Shown here one piece after another: positions 10,601 to 17,207 of a stretch of DNA of 29,628 nucleotides (within the stretch, counting starts at the first letter, position 1; every line of letters begins with the position of its first letter). The DNA comes from Prasinococcaceae sp. CCMP 1430. Taxonomy: Eukaryota; Prasinodermophyta; Palmophyllophyceae; Prasinococcales; Prasinococcaceae. The translations under genes and the position numbers were made by a program. The notes below the pieces were generated by a model that was not told the DNA's origin, did no database searches, and saw only the letters and a list, made by a program, of their open reading frames with translations. The stretch covers positions 86,836-116,463 of the forward strand of contig RQSC01000010.1 of assembly GCA_013416795.1 (NCBI GenBank), given 5' to 3'.

Positions 10601-11590
10601 CTCTGCCGCATGGCGCCCGACCTCTCAAACGCCGGGGGTGAGAGACGGCTCGCTTTTGCCAGTGCCTACGTGGTTGCTGTGGTGCAGGCGCTAGCGGATG
10701 ACCTGGCGGTCAAACCGTCTGGTGCTGACAGGCTAGTCGCCCTGCTTGCGTCGCCGCCCGACGGCGGCAGCGCTCGAGAAGAGGAGATAGCCGCCGGCGT
10801 CACGCGGCGCTCCCTGGTCTTCCTGCGTCGGGCGGCCGTGCTGAAGAGCGTGCTCGAGGATGCACCCCTGAGCGCGGTGCTTGAATGGGCCCCGTTGCTC
10901 GAGCTGCAGTCGACGGGCGGGGACGCCAACGAGGTTCTGTCTCTGTGGCTCTGCCGCCACTTGGGGCTGCCGCACCCACGGGAGATGCTGCGCTCCTTCT
11001 GGGCCGGCCGCACTTTGGCGCTGCCACTGCTCGACGCCGTCGTGAGAAAGCACACGCCCGGAGGCCTCGCGCGCAGGCACGCCCAGCAGCGCATCAAGCT
11101 CGCAGGGCCGATGCGGTACATTGCCCCTGCTCCCGAGGCCCGTCCTCTGAAGCTCATTGAGCTGCCGCGCAGCTACGAGGTGCTCTTCCCTGAGTACCTC
11201 AAGGCGCCGTGCAGCATCTGCGGGCAGGTGCCGACGTCACCAGCGCTCTGCCTGCTGTGCGGCACGCTGGTCTGCAACAATAGCCAGTCCTGCTCCAAGC
11301 GCGGCAGGCGCGGGTGTGCTCGCCACTCTCTCGCCTGCGGCGGCGGCGTGGGCGCCTTCTTGCTGCTGCGTGACACGCGCACGCTGCTACTGCGCGCCGA
11401 GCGCCGCTGCGTGTGGGGCTCGCTGTACCTGGACCAGTACGGCGAGGAGGATCCCTCCAGGAGGAGGGGCCGCGCGCTTTACCTCAGCCAGGAACGGGTG
11501 GCCCAGCTCACCAACCTGCTCGCTGGCCACCGCCTCGAGGACGACCTCGTCATAAGCTCGCGGACGGTGCGCGACGGGAGGCTGCACTGA
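4679..11590 (+). CDS. PRT6-like: UBR-type E3 ubiquitin ligase, N-recognin, PRT6-like
   Basis: An intronless frame of 2,303 residues. The start at 4679 lies in a good context (cgccATGG). The UBR box spans residues 188-254 with the full Cys/His set and the CCDCGD...W motif that binds basic N-terminal residues of substrates. An acidic linker follows (about 305-400). Next come UBR1-family core segments such as ITFNLPLHRFLA, MWRRNGFSFAQLVELYY, and THSQVQAYLP with GHFKLKKDSWKHYD. A RING-H2 domain is spread over 1488-1682: CLLC at 1488, TTC at 1576, CGHTFHSGC from 1642 and CPVCRRLSN at 1679. The C-terminal Cys/His autoinhibitory domain (2178-2303) opens with CSICG and includes PALCLLCG. The enzyme would transfer ubiquitin to N-degron substrates in cytosol or nucleus. 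I see no ClpS-like domain, which matches plant PRT6 (type 1 N-degrons only). The linker between the two RING halves is unusually long. The gene is tail to tail with the Jumonji gene. Confidence 0.95.
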   Translation: MERLGVGAQAVGGETATATAPTAAAVSVSTVSSVDEALELAKAGLSPSHSERAKVGAYLTSLCVAGNPWAGGAGGGVAGKRRRAPGQHRRGPPRAPPGEAKSSGGAAEGAVDASAAGSSPRTPAPATTASAAAEEFAMRVVAGCIGRGAYSETALASALEWVLCAGCGGDPAPVLAAIEAKCGSGGACGAEWGRNDVAYRCRTCEKDPTCAICVQCFLAGDHEGHDYMMIRTSGGCCDCGDVDAWESSGFCKKHQLPSSQQELPQPLGELLPGALRGIMKLWACKLLEAATAAKSGAAADEQFHEYVDEDETSDSDEDPFEGNLEDDEDTDDGMEDLDVVGAAAGAGLLAGEPQMAIDAGGNGGDGDGSGGDDDSEEAADDTGSDSEGIDGSDDEAGTELRQLFEQQGLMLPSRRAPSAVEKTVQVISATLAKWLLGLCGRGTALLSAVADAVSEKTIRIPAQKDTKDGKDHKEVSILHVFLGVSTAAPAGVTGAVRPLLYKLMADSKFKRSFAHALVDHYPEHMAAASADVHSLRSSLSANLLDAFSVQVFTVFSLVEELVRDRGLLEMLLETTLSVLRRGTTAQGLDLESAAVEKRLYSRVVEDLRYVLMAPAVNELAASSPSVLVRWMGVIASVQGIDEHTRKLGAHVEMESDAWIAAFLLETHVSHISPLLLQGAKRAQKEEQALLSSTLVAHLLRWLAHTATHRALTSASVVAARLKRMRKQLTGQQGGQPPMHEAWNNSNADAGGVDAPSQLELLHALVMTYAPGEALSLDPGAVQSFTNVDGRLHGTAPVHRCVWDLFAKHPASAEEPMRTLVNAARVLLADGGGPSGANETGGGSGGAVRTATAAPGDGGQVLSGASSGGDIGVGEDITSFIDSLISRAAALAKTAVGAPPEPWESTVASNAVLAAATYDPAAIVRLNAACEVVQAPRPITFNLPLHRFLAEVFKQALRDGGTGPARALLPTPFCDDPSQAAALGCAIAQHPLELLGVIAEQRAGMWRRNGFSFAQLVELYYSAQWCEGALELDLALLQVSACLQAVDSEGAGVDAGALVRGAARAFGLGGMLEGRAPSVEGSNVLAQNLVELLLVLGKERRTTIGYPSPKGECARTALRREIIQRLAAGDATHSQVQAYLPQAKSDEMSNIELVEEVLAEVADFVEPQGLKQGHFKLKKDSWKHYDMHHPRCHQRDFQKAVERYAAATGGGVIVADLLPKWSEPPAQCAHLAEMVCCEDVLTLVGASMVGASAAVKDATAASGRPGVLPLEEAAVTALHLLCLAGRAAQWRGGELVSVLSSRLGDRRKWYGPSTSARVASDQERTESCWCLSVFDMLATLATSEGETGMCAKAVLASLNDSLGTDVQAGRAGTQGEPSGVQEGGPPGASSAAEDAPSPQDDAEARRALMKAKQEAAMAAMRQQQEFFLTQMEGMDTSSDDEMDEGDAAAKDAAAAAADEGASAAAEGCVQGAAGTCKKSDKDEGSHPVCLLCRGSAATPLCRLALAQRSSVALHAGLPPPVWSRSAGSDDEATQGSAGESSAPIGALPYAHSGEFVSLRKRDLALPDRGQLNIHTTCLRGVRARKRAVAAAMDTPHSHFGAAMSHGAAGSGMASPATIVGDHRPESNVEITSMHVGGCVVMSCGHTFHSGCLESYCSSLLSSTPAAAAAADGMEMGEFPCPVCRRLSNCSLPVAFGDNAQNEPRATVPEAPPAVNASDLDEVLSGFADARQRHAEAVEEASTKVAQHVAALKRADSSEGTEDLSQFPPMLARRRGDLVDSLASRLCCLGNADAQLEPAAAAGISEMVGHGDERATLALKLSLENSIVALEVESRQGDGSKARGTTETDADSSSARAALAALAESAHRQEEVLRVLYRAAATHRKGSELARCLREVSLCGGFEELSGEHTMHPLVQASINVLNEVANFLGPNPRGKDPISSKFGTARDALLLARGSLLLSQSDSNKDALAKDPFAVLCRMAPDLSNAGGERRLAFASAYVVAVVQALADDLAVKPSGADRLVALLASPPDGGSAREEEIAAGVTRRSLVFLRRAAVLKSVLEDAPLSAVLEWAPLLELQSTGGDANEVLSLWLCRHLGLPHPREMLRSFWAGRTLALPLLDAVVRKHTPGGLARRHAQQRIKLAGPMRYIAPAPEARPLKLIELPRSYEVLFPEYLKAPCSICGQVPTSPALCLLCGTLVCNNSQSCSKRGRRGCARHSLACGGGVGAFLLLRDTRTLLLRAERRCVWGSLYLDQYGEEDPSRRRGRALYLSQERVAQLTNLLAGHRLEDDLVISSRTVRDGRLH

Positions 11591-11618
11591 TGGGCGCGGC
11601 GGTGCGCCGTGCCGATGT

Positions 11619-11632
11619 GTACAGTACTGTAC
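11619..11632. promoter_or_regulatory. GTACAGTACTGTAC palindrome, candidate 3'-end signal
   Basis: A perfect 14-bp palindrome lies 29 bp after the UBR ligase stop codon and is followed by gtacgta and then A-runs. Its right part, GTACTGTAC (11624-11632), recurs at 16709-16717 and 18170-18178, each time just past the end of a gene. A role in mRNA 3'-end formation is inferred from position. Confidence 0.45.
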
Positions 11633-12204
11633 GTACGTAAAAAAACAAAAATAACGAACTGGGTGAACACGTGCGCGAAACGAGGCGTGTGGGGGGAGGG
11701 ACAGCGACCGCTGCTGGCCACACCACGGGCGGCCCGAGCAGTGGGGGGAGAGGGTGTGGCAAGGCACGGTGCGCCATGGTGCGGCGACGGCGCGCGGCTG
11801 GGCGCGGCAAGGCAGCAGCTGCCGCCGCGGTCGCGGCGGTGGCAGCAGCGGCCGCGTGCGCGCGCCCTAGCCACGAGGCGCACGCCATCCTCACCTCCAC
11901 CCACCCACCGCGAGTCTCACCACACCACACACCTCACCCCCGCGTCCGCCTGCCTGCTCGCCGGCGGCGTCTGGCGCGCGCGCGGGCGCCCCCTCGCCAC
12001 GCGCGGCCTCTCAGAGCCGGGGGTAGCTCCCGAAACCCTCATCACACCTCACAGACGCGCAGGAACAGAGAAGAGAGGCAAAGCTGAGCCTGCCAGAGGA
12101 AAAAAAAACTTGGAAAAAAAAGCAAAAGCGAGTGCGATCCGGCATGCTGGGGCTGCAATCGAAAGCGGCGCACGCATGCATTCGTGCTGGGCGCGTACTA
12201 TCCT

Positions 12205-12229
12205 GATGGTACGTACCATCGGATGGTAC
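12205..12229. repeat. Perfect 16-bp palindrome with a third half-copy
   Basis: The string gatggtacgtaccatc (12205-12220) is its own reverse complement, and a further gatggtac copy follows at 12222-12229. It lies about 63 bp beyond the Jumonji stop codon, in the 3' flank of that minus-strand gene. It could fold as a hairpin in RNA or be a protein-binding site. Confidence 0.7.
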
Positions 12230-12291
12230 GAGCGTGCTCATGTTGGAATGGCAGTACGCAGTCTTACTCGCCTCGTCGCAGCGCGCGCGCG

Positions 12292-15200
12292 TCAGGACTG
12301 CGCCTGGGTGACCACGTCAGCGCCGGCGCTGTCCACGTCGCTGTCGAGAGCGCTCGCACACGGCGACGCGACCGCGAGCTCCGCGCGCTCGGCGACGGGG
12401 AAGGCACCCTCCTCGAGCTGGTCGAAGGCAAAGCCCAGCAGCGGGCCAGGGGCGCACTGATGTCCCGATGGGTATCCGACGAGCCGCTCTGATCCGGGCG
12501 CCACGCCGGTCCTCCTCTCGGCGTCAAAGCACGCAGCTGCGCGTGCACCTGCTGCTATGCTACGAAGGTCCTCCAGGGTACGCCTGTAGAGGAGCCGCGG
12601 AGCCCGCTTGTGCTCAGGGGCGGCGGCGCACGCTGCGTAGGCGGCGCACGCCAACGGCGCGTGCTCGCAGCTGAAGTAGTGGCGCCTCCACTCGTGCGTG
12701 GGCGTGCTCGTATGAGCCTGCTGCGTGTGATGGCCCTGCTCCTCGCCATCAAACCGCTCCACCTTGGCACCGCCGTCCTCCTCCTCCTCCTCCTCCTGCT
12801 GCTGCTGCTGCCTCTGCTGCTGCTGAGCCTCCGGCTGCTTGTTGTCCCCAGCCTCCGTCTCGACCCACTCCTCCCACACGACCGCCGAGTGGTACAGGTC
12901 GGCCGCGCACTCCTCGCAGTCCTTCTCGTGCAGCTCACCCTCCATCGCGCGCTCCTGGCAGACGACACCCGCGCGCGCGACGACAGCGCGAGCCTCCTCC
13001 TCCTCGCGCAGCCTCGCTGCCATTGCCTCGGCGATCCACGCGCTCTCATCGGGGTGACCACGGCCGCTGCTGGCCTTGGCGCCGCGCGTGCCTTTGCCCT
13101 GCGAGGCTTTGGCGAAGCGCATCGCATGTTGTTCCGCCAGGCTTAGGACTACCTCATCGTGCGAGATGACGCACGCTTTAGAGTGATTGGCGTAGTATCC
13201 CTTCAGGCAGCCGGCACCCCACGGAAGCCAGTCGGGCGGGCCGAAGTTGACAGCCTCGGCCATGTTGAAGCCTGAATTGAACCCTCCGTGGTACGCTCCT
13301 GGCATGGTGATGATGAAGTTGCCCTCCTCCTGCACCGCGCGGCAGATGGGGATCCCTGCGGCGCGCAGCTTGTTGGGGCTGACCATGGTGACAATCTGGT
13401 GCATGAGACTGGGCTCGTCCTCGAAAAGCGCGGGAACGGAGTTGTACACCACCTCCTCGAAGCGGTGCGCCATGTCCTCGGGGATTCCGTACCACACCTT
13501 TGGCTCGCCCTTGTGGTGGTAGTTGATGGAATAGAGACCCTGATCCTCCACATGCCAGCAGAAGGCGCTAAAGAGGCTGCCCATGTACAGCCACGGCACC
13601 ACCACGCCGCTAACGTTGTCCTTGATATTGCGTAGCACGGACGTGGGCCAGCGCGCAATGTTCATCACATTCCAGGGCATCTCCGAGTACGGCACCGCCC
13701 CCTGCCAGCGCGGTTTCGCCTTCGCCAGCTTCTTGTTGTGGCCGCACCAGCCGATGTGGTCCTCATGCAGCGGGAAAGCGGAGCCATAGTCGGAAGTCAG
13801 CAGATCGTTGCCGTAGTGTACCTCGACGGGCTCGGTGGGCGCCTCGACGATGCGCCAGAACTCGTCCTCGATCTGCTCGAGGGTTGGCTTCTCACCACCG
13901 AAGTACTCCTTCTTGAAACTGGTTGCGTACTCGAGGTACTGGTTGTACGTGTAGGTGGGGCCCTTACCCCAGCCGAATCGGAACTCCTCAGCGGACGCCA
14001 TGGGGGCGTCCCCTGCCTCTCTCTCCTCGACCTTGCCCTCCGCATCGACCTTGCTCTTGTCAGTATCGCCCTCACCCGCTGCAGCCGGCGCGGAAGCCTC
14101 TTCCTGCCGCCTCTGGGCCTCTTTAGCGGCGGCCAGCCAACCCCTGCAGGTGACACAGCCAGCAGGTGCCATGCGGCATTTGGCGCAGCCGACTTCGCCA
14201 GTCTCAATCACATGAGCGCGGCGCGAGCCAGGCCTTGGCGCACTCATCGACCCGTGTCCCTTGAAAGCGCGCGCAAGCCTCTGCAGTCGCTTCGCCTCCA
14301 TGTCTGCTGCGACGCGAGACGGCAGGCGCTCCTGGAGCAGGCTCGCGTCCTGCACCTTCGTAGGGAACCACCAGGCATCGTTGTCGATCGCCTCCTGCAG
14401 TGCGATCGGCGGCGCCCAGCCCTTCGGCGGCACTATGCGCGCCATACCGTAGGGGGCGGCCACCGATCGCACCCGCATGATGAAGGAGACGGGGTCCGCG
14501 AACTCCTCGACTGTGGGCCGAAACGTCGGCGCCTCGGGCAAGCCGCGAGGCGCGTGCTTCTCATCCGGATACCACCGACCGACACGGCGATGTGCCCCCC
14601 GCGCGCGGCGCTCAATGTCGACGCGCCCGAATACGTCGGCCAGGTGCTGCATGAGGTCTTCTTTGGACATGTCGCCGCCTGCGAGTAGCTTGGCATCCTC
14701 GGGTGACAACTCATCCGGGAGGTTGAGCTTCGGCGGGCGCGCACCAGGCGTCATGGCTACTCGCCAAAGCGTCGCATGGTCGAAGGCGGCAGCAGCAGAA
14801 CGCTCGTCTGGGTACCCACCGAGGCTCGTAAGCTCGCCCTTGATAGTAATGCGTGCCTCCCACTCCGCGCCACCGCCCGCGGCTGCGGCCGCGCCCGCGC
14901 CTAGGCGCTTGACGCCGGTGAAGCCATCTGCGCCGCCATACGCCGCGCCGCGCGAGCGCTTGGCCGCGCCTTGTGATCCCTCGGCCAAGGCACCCTCGCG
15001 CGGTCGCGCCGCTCGGCGCACTGGCCGCTCTCGGAGCACCTCGCTTCCCACGCCGAGCGCGGCAACCTGCGCACCGAGCGTTGACCTCCCTGCGACTGCG
15101 ACATCGGGCACGGGCCCCGCGTACCTGCCCTTTGAGGGCGTCGCGTACTCGGTGTTTTCAAGCTTGAGGGTCCACCGCAACCGGATGGCGTTGACGGTGC

Positions 15201-15378
15201 GCTCGAGCGCGCGCGCGCAGCGTTCCACCGTCCACGGCTCGGGGGTGTCCGCGGCGCCGTCGCCACGAAATGCGCGGCGAACCATGTCATCGCCCTCGGG
15301 CGTCCACAGGCGGCCCGCTGGTGCGACCATGATGGCGCTGGCATCCGCGACCCCCGCACCGCCTCCCGGTGCGCACAT
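12292..15378 (-). CDS. Jumonji (JmjN-JmjC-C5HC2) histone demethylase, KDM5/JMJ14-like, with Myb-like and AP2-like N-terminal domains
   Basis: An intronless frame of 1,028 residues. I start at the ATG at 15378; another in-frame ATG lies at 15330. Domains in order: a Myb/SANT-like segment at about 22-73 (RLWTPEGDDMVRRAF to AIRLRW); an AP2/ERF-like segment at about 172-222 (EWEARITIKG, LGGYPDERSAAAAFDHA, PKLNLP); JmjN at about 284-325 (FRPTVEEFADPVSFI, GMARIVPPKGW); a short CAKCRMAPAGCVTC motif (398-411) that may bind zinc; JmjC at about 588-725 with Fe(II) ligands H609, E611 (FCWHVED) and H697 (GAYHGGFNSGFN); and a C5HC2-type zinc finger from 821 (CEEC) to about 950, ending in LLYRRTLEDLRSI. 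The family removes methyl groups from histone H3 lysine 4 in the nucleus using 2-oxoglutarate and iron. I see no ARID, PHD or FYR domain. The zinc finger is split by a Gln/Glu-rich insert. The gene is divergent from TRAPPC4. Confidence 0.9.
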   Translation of the reverse strand: MCAPGGGAGVADASAIMVAPAGRLWTPEGDDMVRRAFRGDGAADTPEPWTVERCARALERTVNAIRLRWTLKLENTEYATPSKGRYAGPVPDVAVAGRSTLGAQVAALGVGSEVLRERPVRRAARPREGALAEGSQGAAKRSRGAAYGGADGFTGVKRLGAGAAAAAGGGAEWEARITIKGELTSLGGYPDERSAAAAFDHATLWRVAMTPGARPPKLNLPDELSPEDAKLLAGGDMSKEDLMQHLADVFGRVDIERRARGAHRRVGRWYPDEKHAPRGLPEAPTFRPTVEEFADPVSFIMRVRSVAAPYGMARIVPPKGWAPPIALQEAIDNDAWWFPTKVQDASLLQERLPSRVAADMEAKRLQRLARAFKGHGSMSAPRPGSRRAHVIETGEVGCAKCRMAPAGCVTCRGWLAAAKEAQRRQEEASAPAAAGEGDTDKSKVDAEGKVEEREAGDAPMASAEEFRFGWGKGPTYTYNQYLEYATSFKKEYFGGEKPTLEQIEDEFWRIVEAPTEPVEVHYGNDLLTSDYGSAFPLHEDHIGWCGHNKKLAKAKPRWQGAVPYSEMPWNVMNIARWPTSVLRNIKDNVSGVVVPWLYMGSLFSAFCWHVEDQGLYSINYHHKGEPKVWYGIPEDMAHRFEEVVYNSVPALFEDEPSLMHQIVTMVSPNKLRAAGIPICRAVQEEGNFIITMPGAYHGGFNSGFNMAEAVNFGPPDWLPWGAGCLKGYYANHSKACVISHDEVVLSLAEQHAMRFAKASQGKGTRGAKASSGRGHPDESAWIAEAMAARLREEEEARAVVARAGVVCQERAMEGELHEKDCEECAADLYHSAVVWEEWVETEAGDNKQPEAQQQQRQQQQQEEEEEEDGGAKVERFDGEEQGHHTQQAHTSTPTHEWRRHYFSCEHAPLACAAYAACAAAPEHKRAPRLLYRRTLEDLRSIAAGARAAACFDAERRTGVAPGSERLVGYPSGHQCAPGPLLGFAFDQLEEGAFPVAERAELAVASPCASALDSDVDSAGADVVTQAQS
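12777..12822. repeat. CTC/CTG trinucleotide repeat coding for Glu and Gln runs
   Basis: On the plus strand this reads as a run of CTC followed by CTG and CTGCTG. On the coding (minus) strand it gives poly-Gln then poly-Glu inside the C5HC2 region of the Jumonji protein. Being an in-frame triplet repeat, its length can vary without breaking the frame. Confidence 0.9.
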
Positions 15379-15853
15379 CCTGCACGGTGCGGGGCGAGGC
15401 GTCGCCGCCAAGGCGGGCCCCCACGCACTCTCCCTGCGCGGGAGCGCGCGTGGTGAAGACCAGCGCGGAGGGTGCGGACGGCGGCGGGCGAGGTGCCGCT
15501 GCCGACAAGCCCCCCCTTTCCCCTACTGCTCTGCCCCGCACGCAGGCGCCGCGCGGTGTGGCGTGCCGCCGCCGCTGCGCGACACGGCGGCGGCTCGTTC
15601 TTCTTTGGTTGTTTCTGACCTGCTTCGCAGGTGTTGGTGCGTGTGCGCTTGCGCGGTTCGTGGGATGCGGCCTCCGCCAACCACACGGTGTGCGTCGTGC
15701 AGCGCATGCGCCGGCGTCTGGCCTGACGGTCGGAGCGCACTTCGAAGGCAGACCTCGCCCCGCGCGTGCCCCCCTTCTTCCACCCGCCCGCCCCTTCCCG
15801 GGCGTGCGCGGCGGGGCGCGGCGCGGCGCGGCGCGAGCGAGGCGCGGGCATTG
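15379..15853. promoter_or_regulatory. Divergent promoter region between the Jumonji gene and TRAPPC4
   Basis: These 475 bp lie between opposite start codons. The only T-rich patch is cttctttggttgtttctgacctg near 15598-15620. The remainder is GC-rich, with short GGCGC repeats at 15810-15845. I see no TATA box or convincing coding region. Start-site choice for both flanking genes is uncertain, so true promoter limits may differ. Confidence 0.45.
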
Positions 15854-16620
15854 ATGGTGATTGGCCCTGTGGGCAGTGGCAAGAGCACTTTCATCAACGG
15901 CCTCCTTAGCGCGGGCAAGGCGGGCGGCCGCCGCGGGGTGGCGACCCGCGCGGCGCTGTGTAGTGCCGCGCTGGCGATGACGTCCTTGAGGTCGAGCGGA
16001 GGAGCGGTGGGTCTCGCAGGCGCGGTGCAGTCCGCAGACCTCGTGGTCCACTCGCTCTTCATCGTGAATAAGTCCGGTGGCCTCGTGTACCACCGTGACT
16101 TTGGCGCGTGTGCGCGGGGCATACTGGACACAAATGAGACTCTTCGCCTCGGCTCGATCTTCCACTCGCTGCACGCGATCTCCACGCAGCTCTCGCCGGT
16201 CGAGGGATGCACGGGCATGCGCGCGTTGCGAGCTAATAATTTCGCGCTGCACTGCTTACAGGTCCGTTGTGCGCTGCCGCCGCGCCCTGCCGCGACTGTG
16301 ACTACTGAGCACGACCGAGCACACGACGCGCGAAACAAGGTTGGCGCGAGTGCTCACTCCTGAGCGCTCGTCGACCACTGCGCACCTTACCTCTCCTGTT
16401 ACCGCAGGCGCACACTGGCACCAAGTTCTTCCTCCTGGCATCGCCGGGGGCCAGCGATGCGGCGCTGGCGGCCGTGGTGCGTTGTGTGTACGAGCGCTAC
16501 GCTGACCTGGTACTCAAGAATCCCTTCTACGAGTTGGAGATGCCCATACGCGTCGAGCTCTTCGAGGAGGCGATGGCCAAGCTAATGGCGAACCCGGCGG
16601 TAGCCCAGACACCGAGATAG
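15854..16620 (+). CDS. TRAPPC4: TRAPP complex subunit 4 (Trs23), two exons, with a P-loop-like N-terminal extension
   Basis: Exons 15854-16261 and 16408-16620 join in phase 0 (donor gtccgt, acceptor ccgcag), giving 206 residues. The family body is clear: HSLFIVNKSGGLVYHRDFG, then LDTNETLRLGSIFHSLHAIS, TQLSPVEGCTGMRAL, FALHCLQ and, from exon 2, HTGTKFFLLASPG and LVLKNPFYELEMPIRVELF. TRAPPC4 is a longin-fold core subunit of the TRAPP complexes, which activate Rab GTPases at the Golgi. There is no PDZ-like insert, as in plants. The oddity is the first 60 residues: they begin MVIGPVGSGKSTFINGLL, which looks like a strand, Walker A loop and helix, then run into the longin fold without a stop. Plant homologues start only a few residues before the SL(F/Y)I segment. 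An in-frame ATG at 15977 would leave out the P-loop and give a 22-residue leader instead, so the start is open. Confidence 0.9.
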
Positions 16621-17207
16621 TGCGCGCGCAGCCAGCCCGTGGGTATGCAGCAGTCGCCCACGCAAGCATCCCCGCACAAGCACGCAGCGCAGCAAGTGGC
16701 GCTTTGTAGTACTGTACCATATGTGATATGTCTTTGTTTACTGTACGGCGCCCAAAGTTTTGGACCGAGGTACCGTCGCAGCTTAAACTACACAGTGCAT
16801 GCCGTACATATGCACGTAGTACGCCTACCCCAAATCGCATTGTGCGGTTCCCCGCTGCGAGCCCCAGAAGTGGCGGCGGTGGCGGTGCGGAGGAGGCTCG
16901 CGCTGCCGCACCACAGGGCGGGCGCGAGGCGTCAGGGCCAGCCGGCGCGCACGTGCGCGGGTGCGTGCGCGCTTCCTTGAGAAGGCTTGGACGGGACCGG
17001 CGACAAGCGTGACCCTTTGCGTCCTGCGGGTCGGCCGCGCGGAGGCGGAGAGAGCCAGGCGGCGGAGCAGCTAGCGGGGCGGGCGGGGGTGACGGGGACG
17101 GCGGTCGCGGTCGCGGGCGCGGGCTGCTGCCAGGTCACCGCTGCCGCTGCGTGCGCACAGGCGCGCTGCTTAGGGCGATCAAGACGCATATACGGCCGAG
17201 TACAGCC
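16621..17207. other. Intergenic region after TRAPPC4
   Basis: These 587 bp contain a 3'-flank-like part with lower GC (about 16700-16860) that holds GTACTGTAC at 16709-16717 and further TGTAC/GTAC copies (near 16739, 16770 and 16803). A GC-rich part upstream of the next start follows. A TATA-like atatac lies only about 16 bp before the ATG at 17208, too close for a normal TATA box. No gene is supported. Confidence 0.55.

Larger units (their letters stand above)
11591..12291. other. Convergent 3' intergenic region (UBR ligase / Jumonji gene)
   Basis: These 701 bp lie between two stop codons. They contain a GTAC-rich palindrome just after the UBR stop, followed by an A-rich stretch (aaaaaacaaaaataa), then a C-rich stretch, further A-runs at about 12100-12127, and a second GTAC palindrome cluster at 12205-12229 close to the Jumonji stop. 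No coding region is convincing. The frames crossing it are Arg/Ala-rich artefacts. Confidence 0.7.

Noticed and set aside
13738-14688. 316-codon plus-strand frame opposite the Jumonji gene
   Set aside because: It lies fully antisense to JmjN/JmjC coding sequence that matches a known family.
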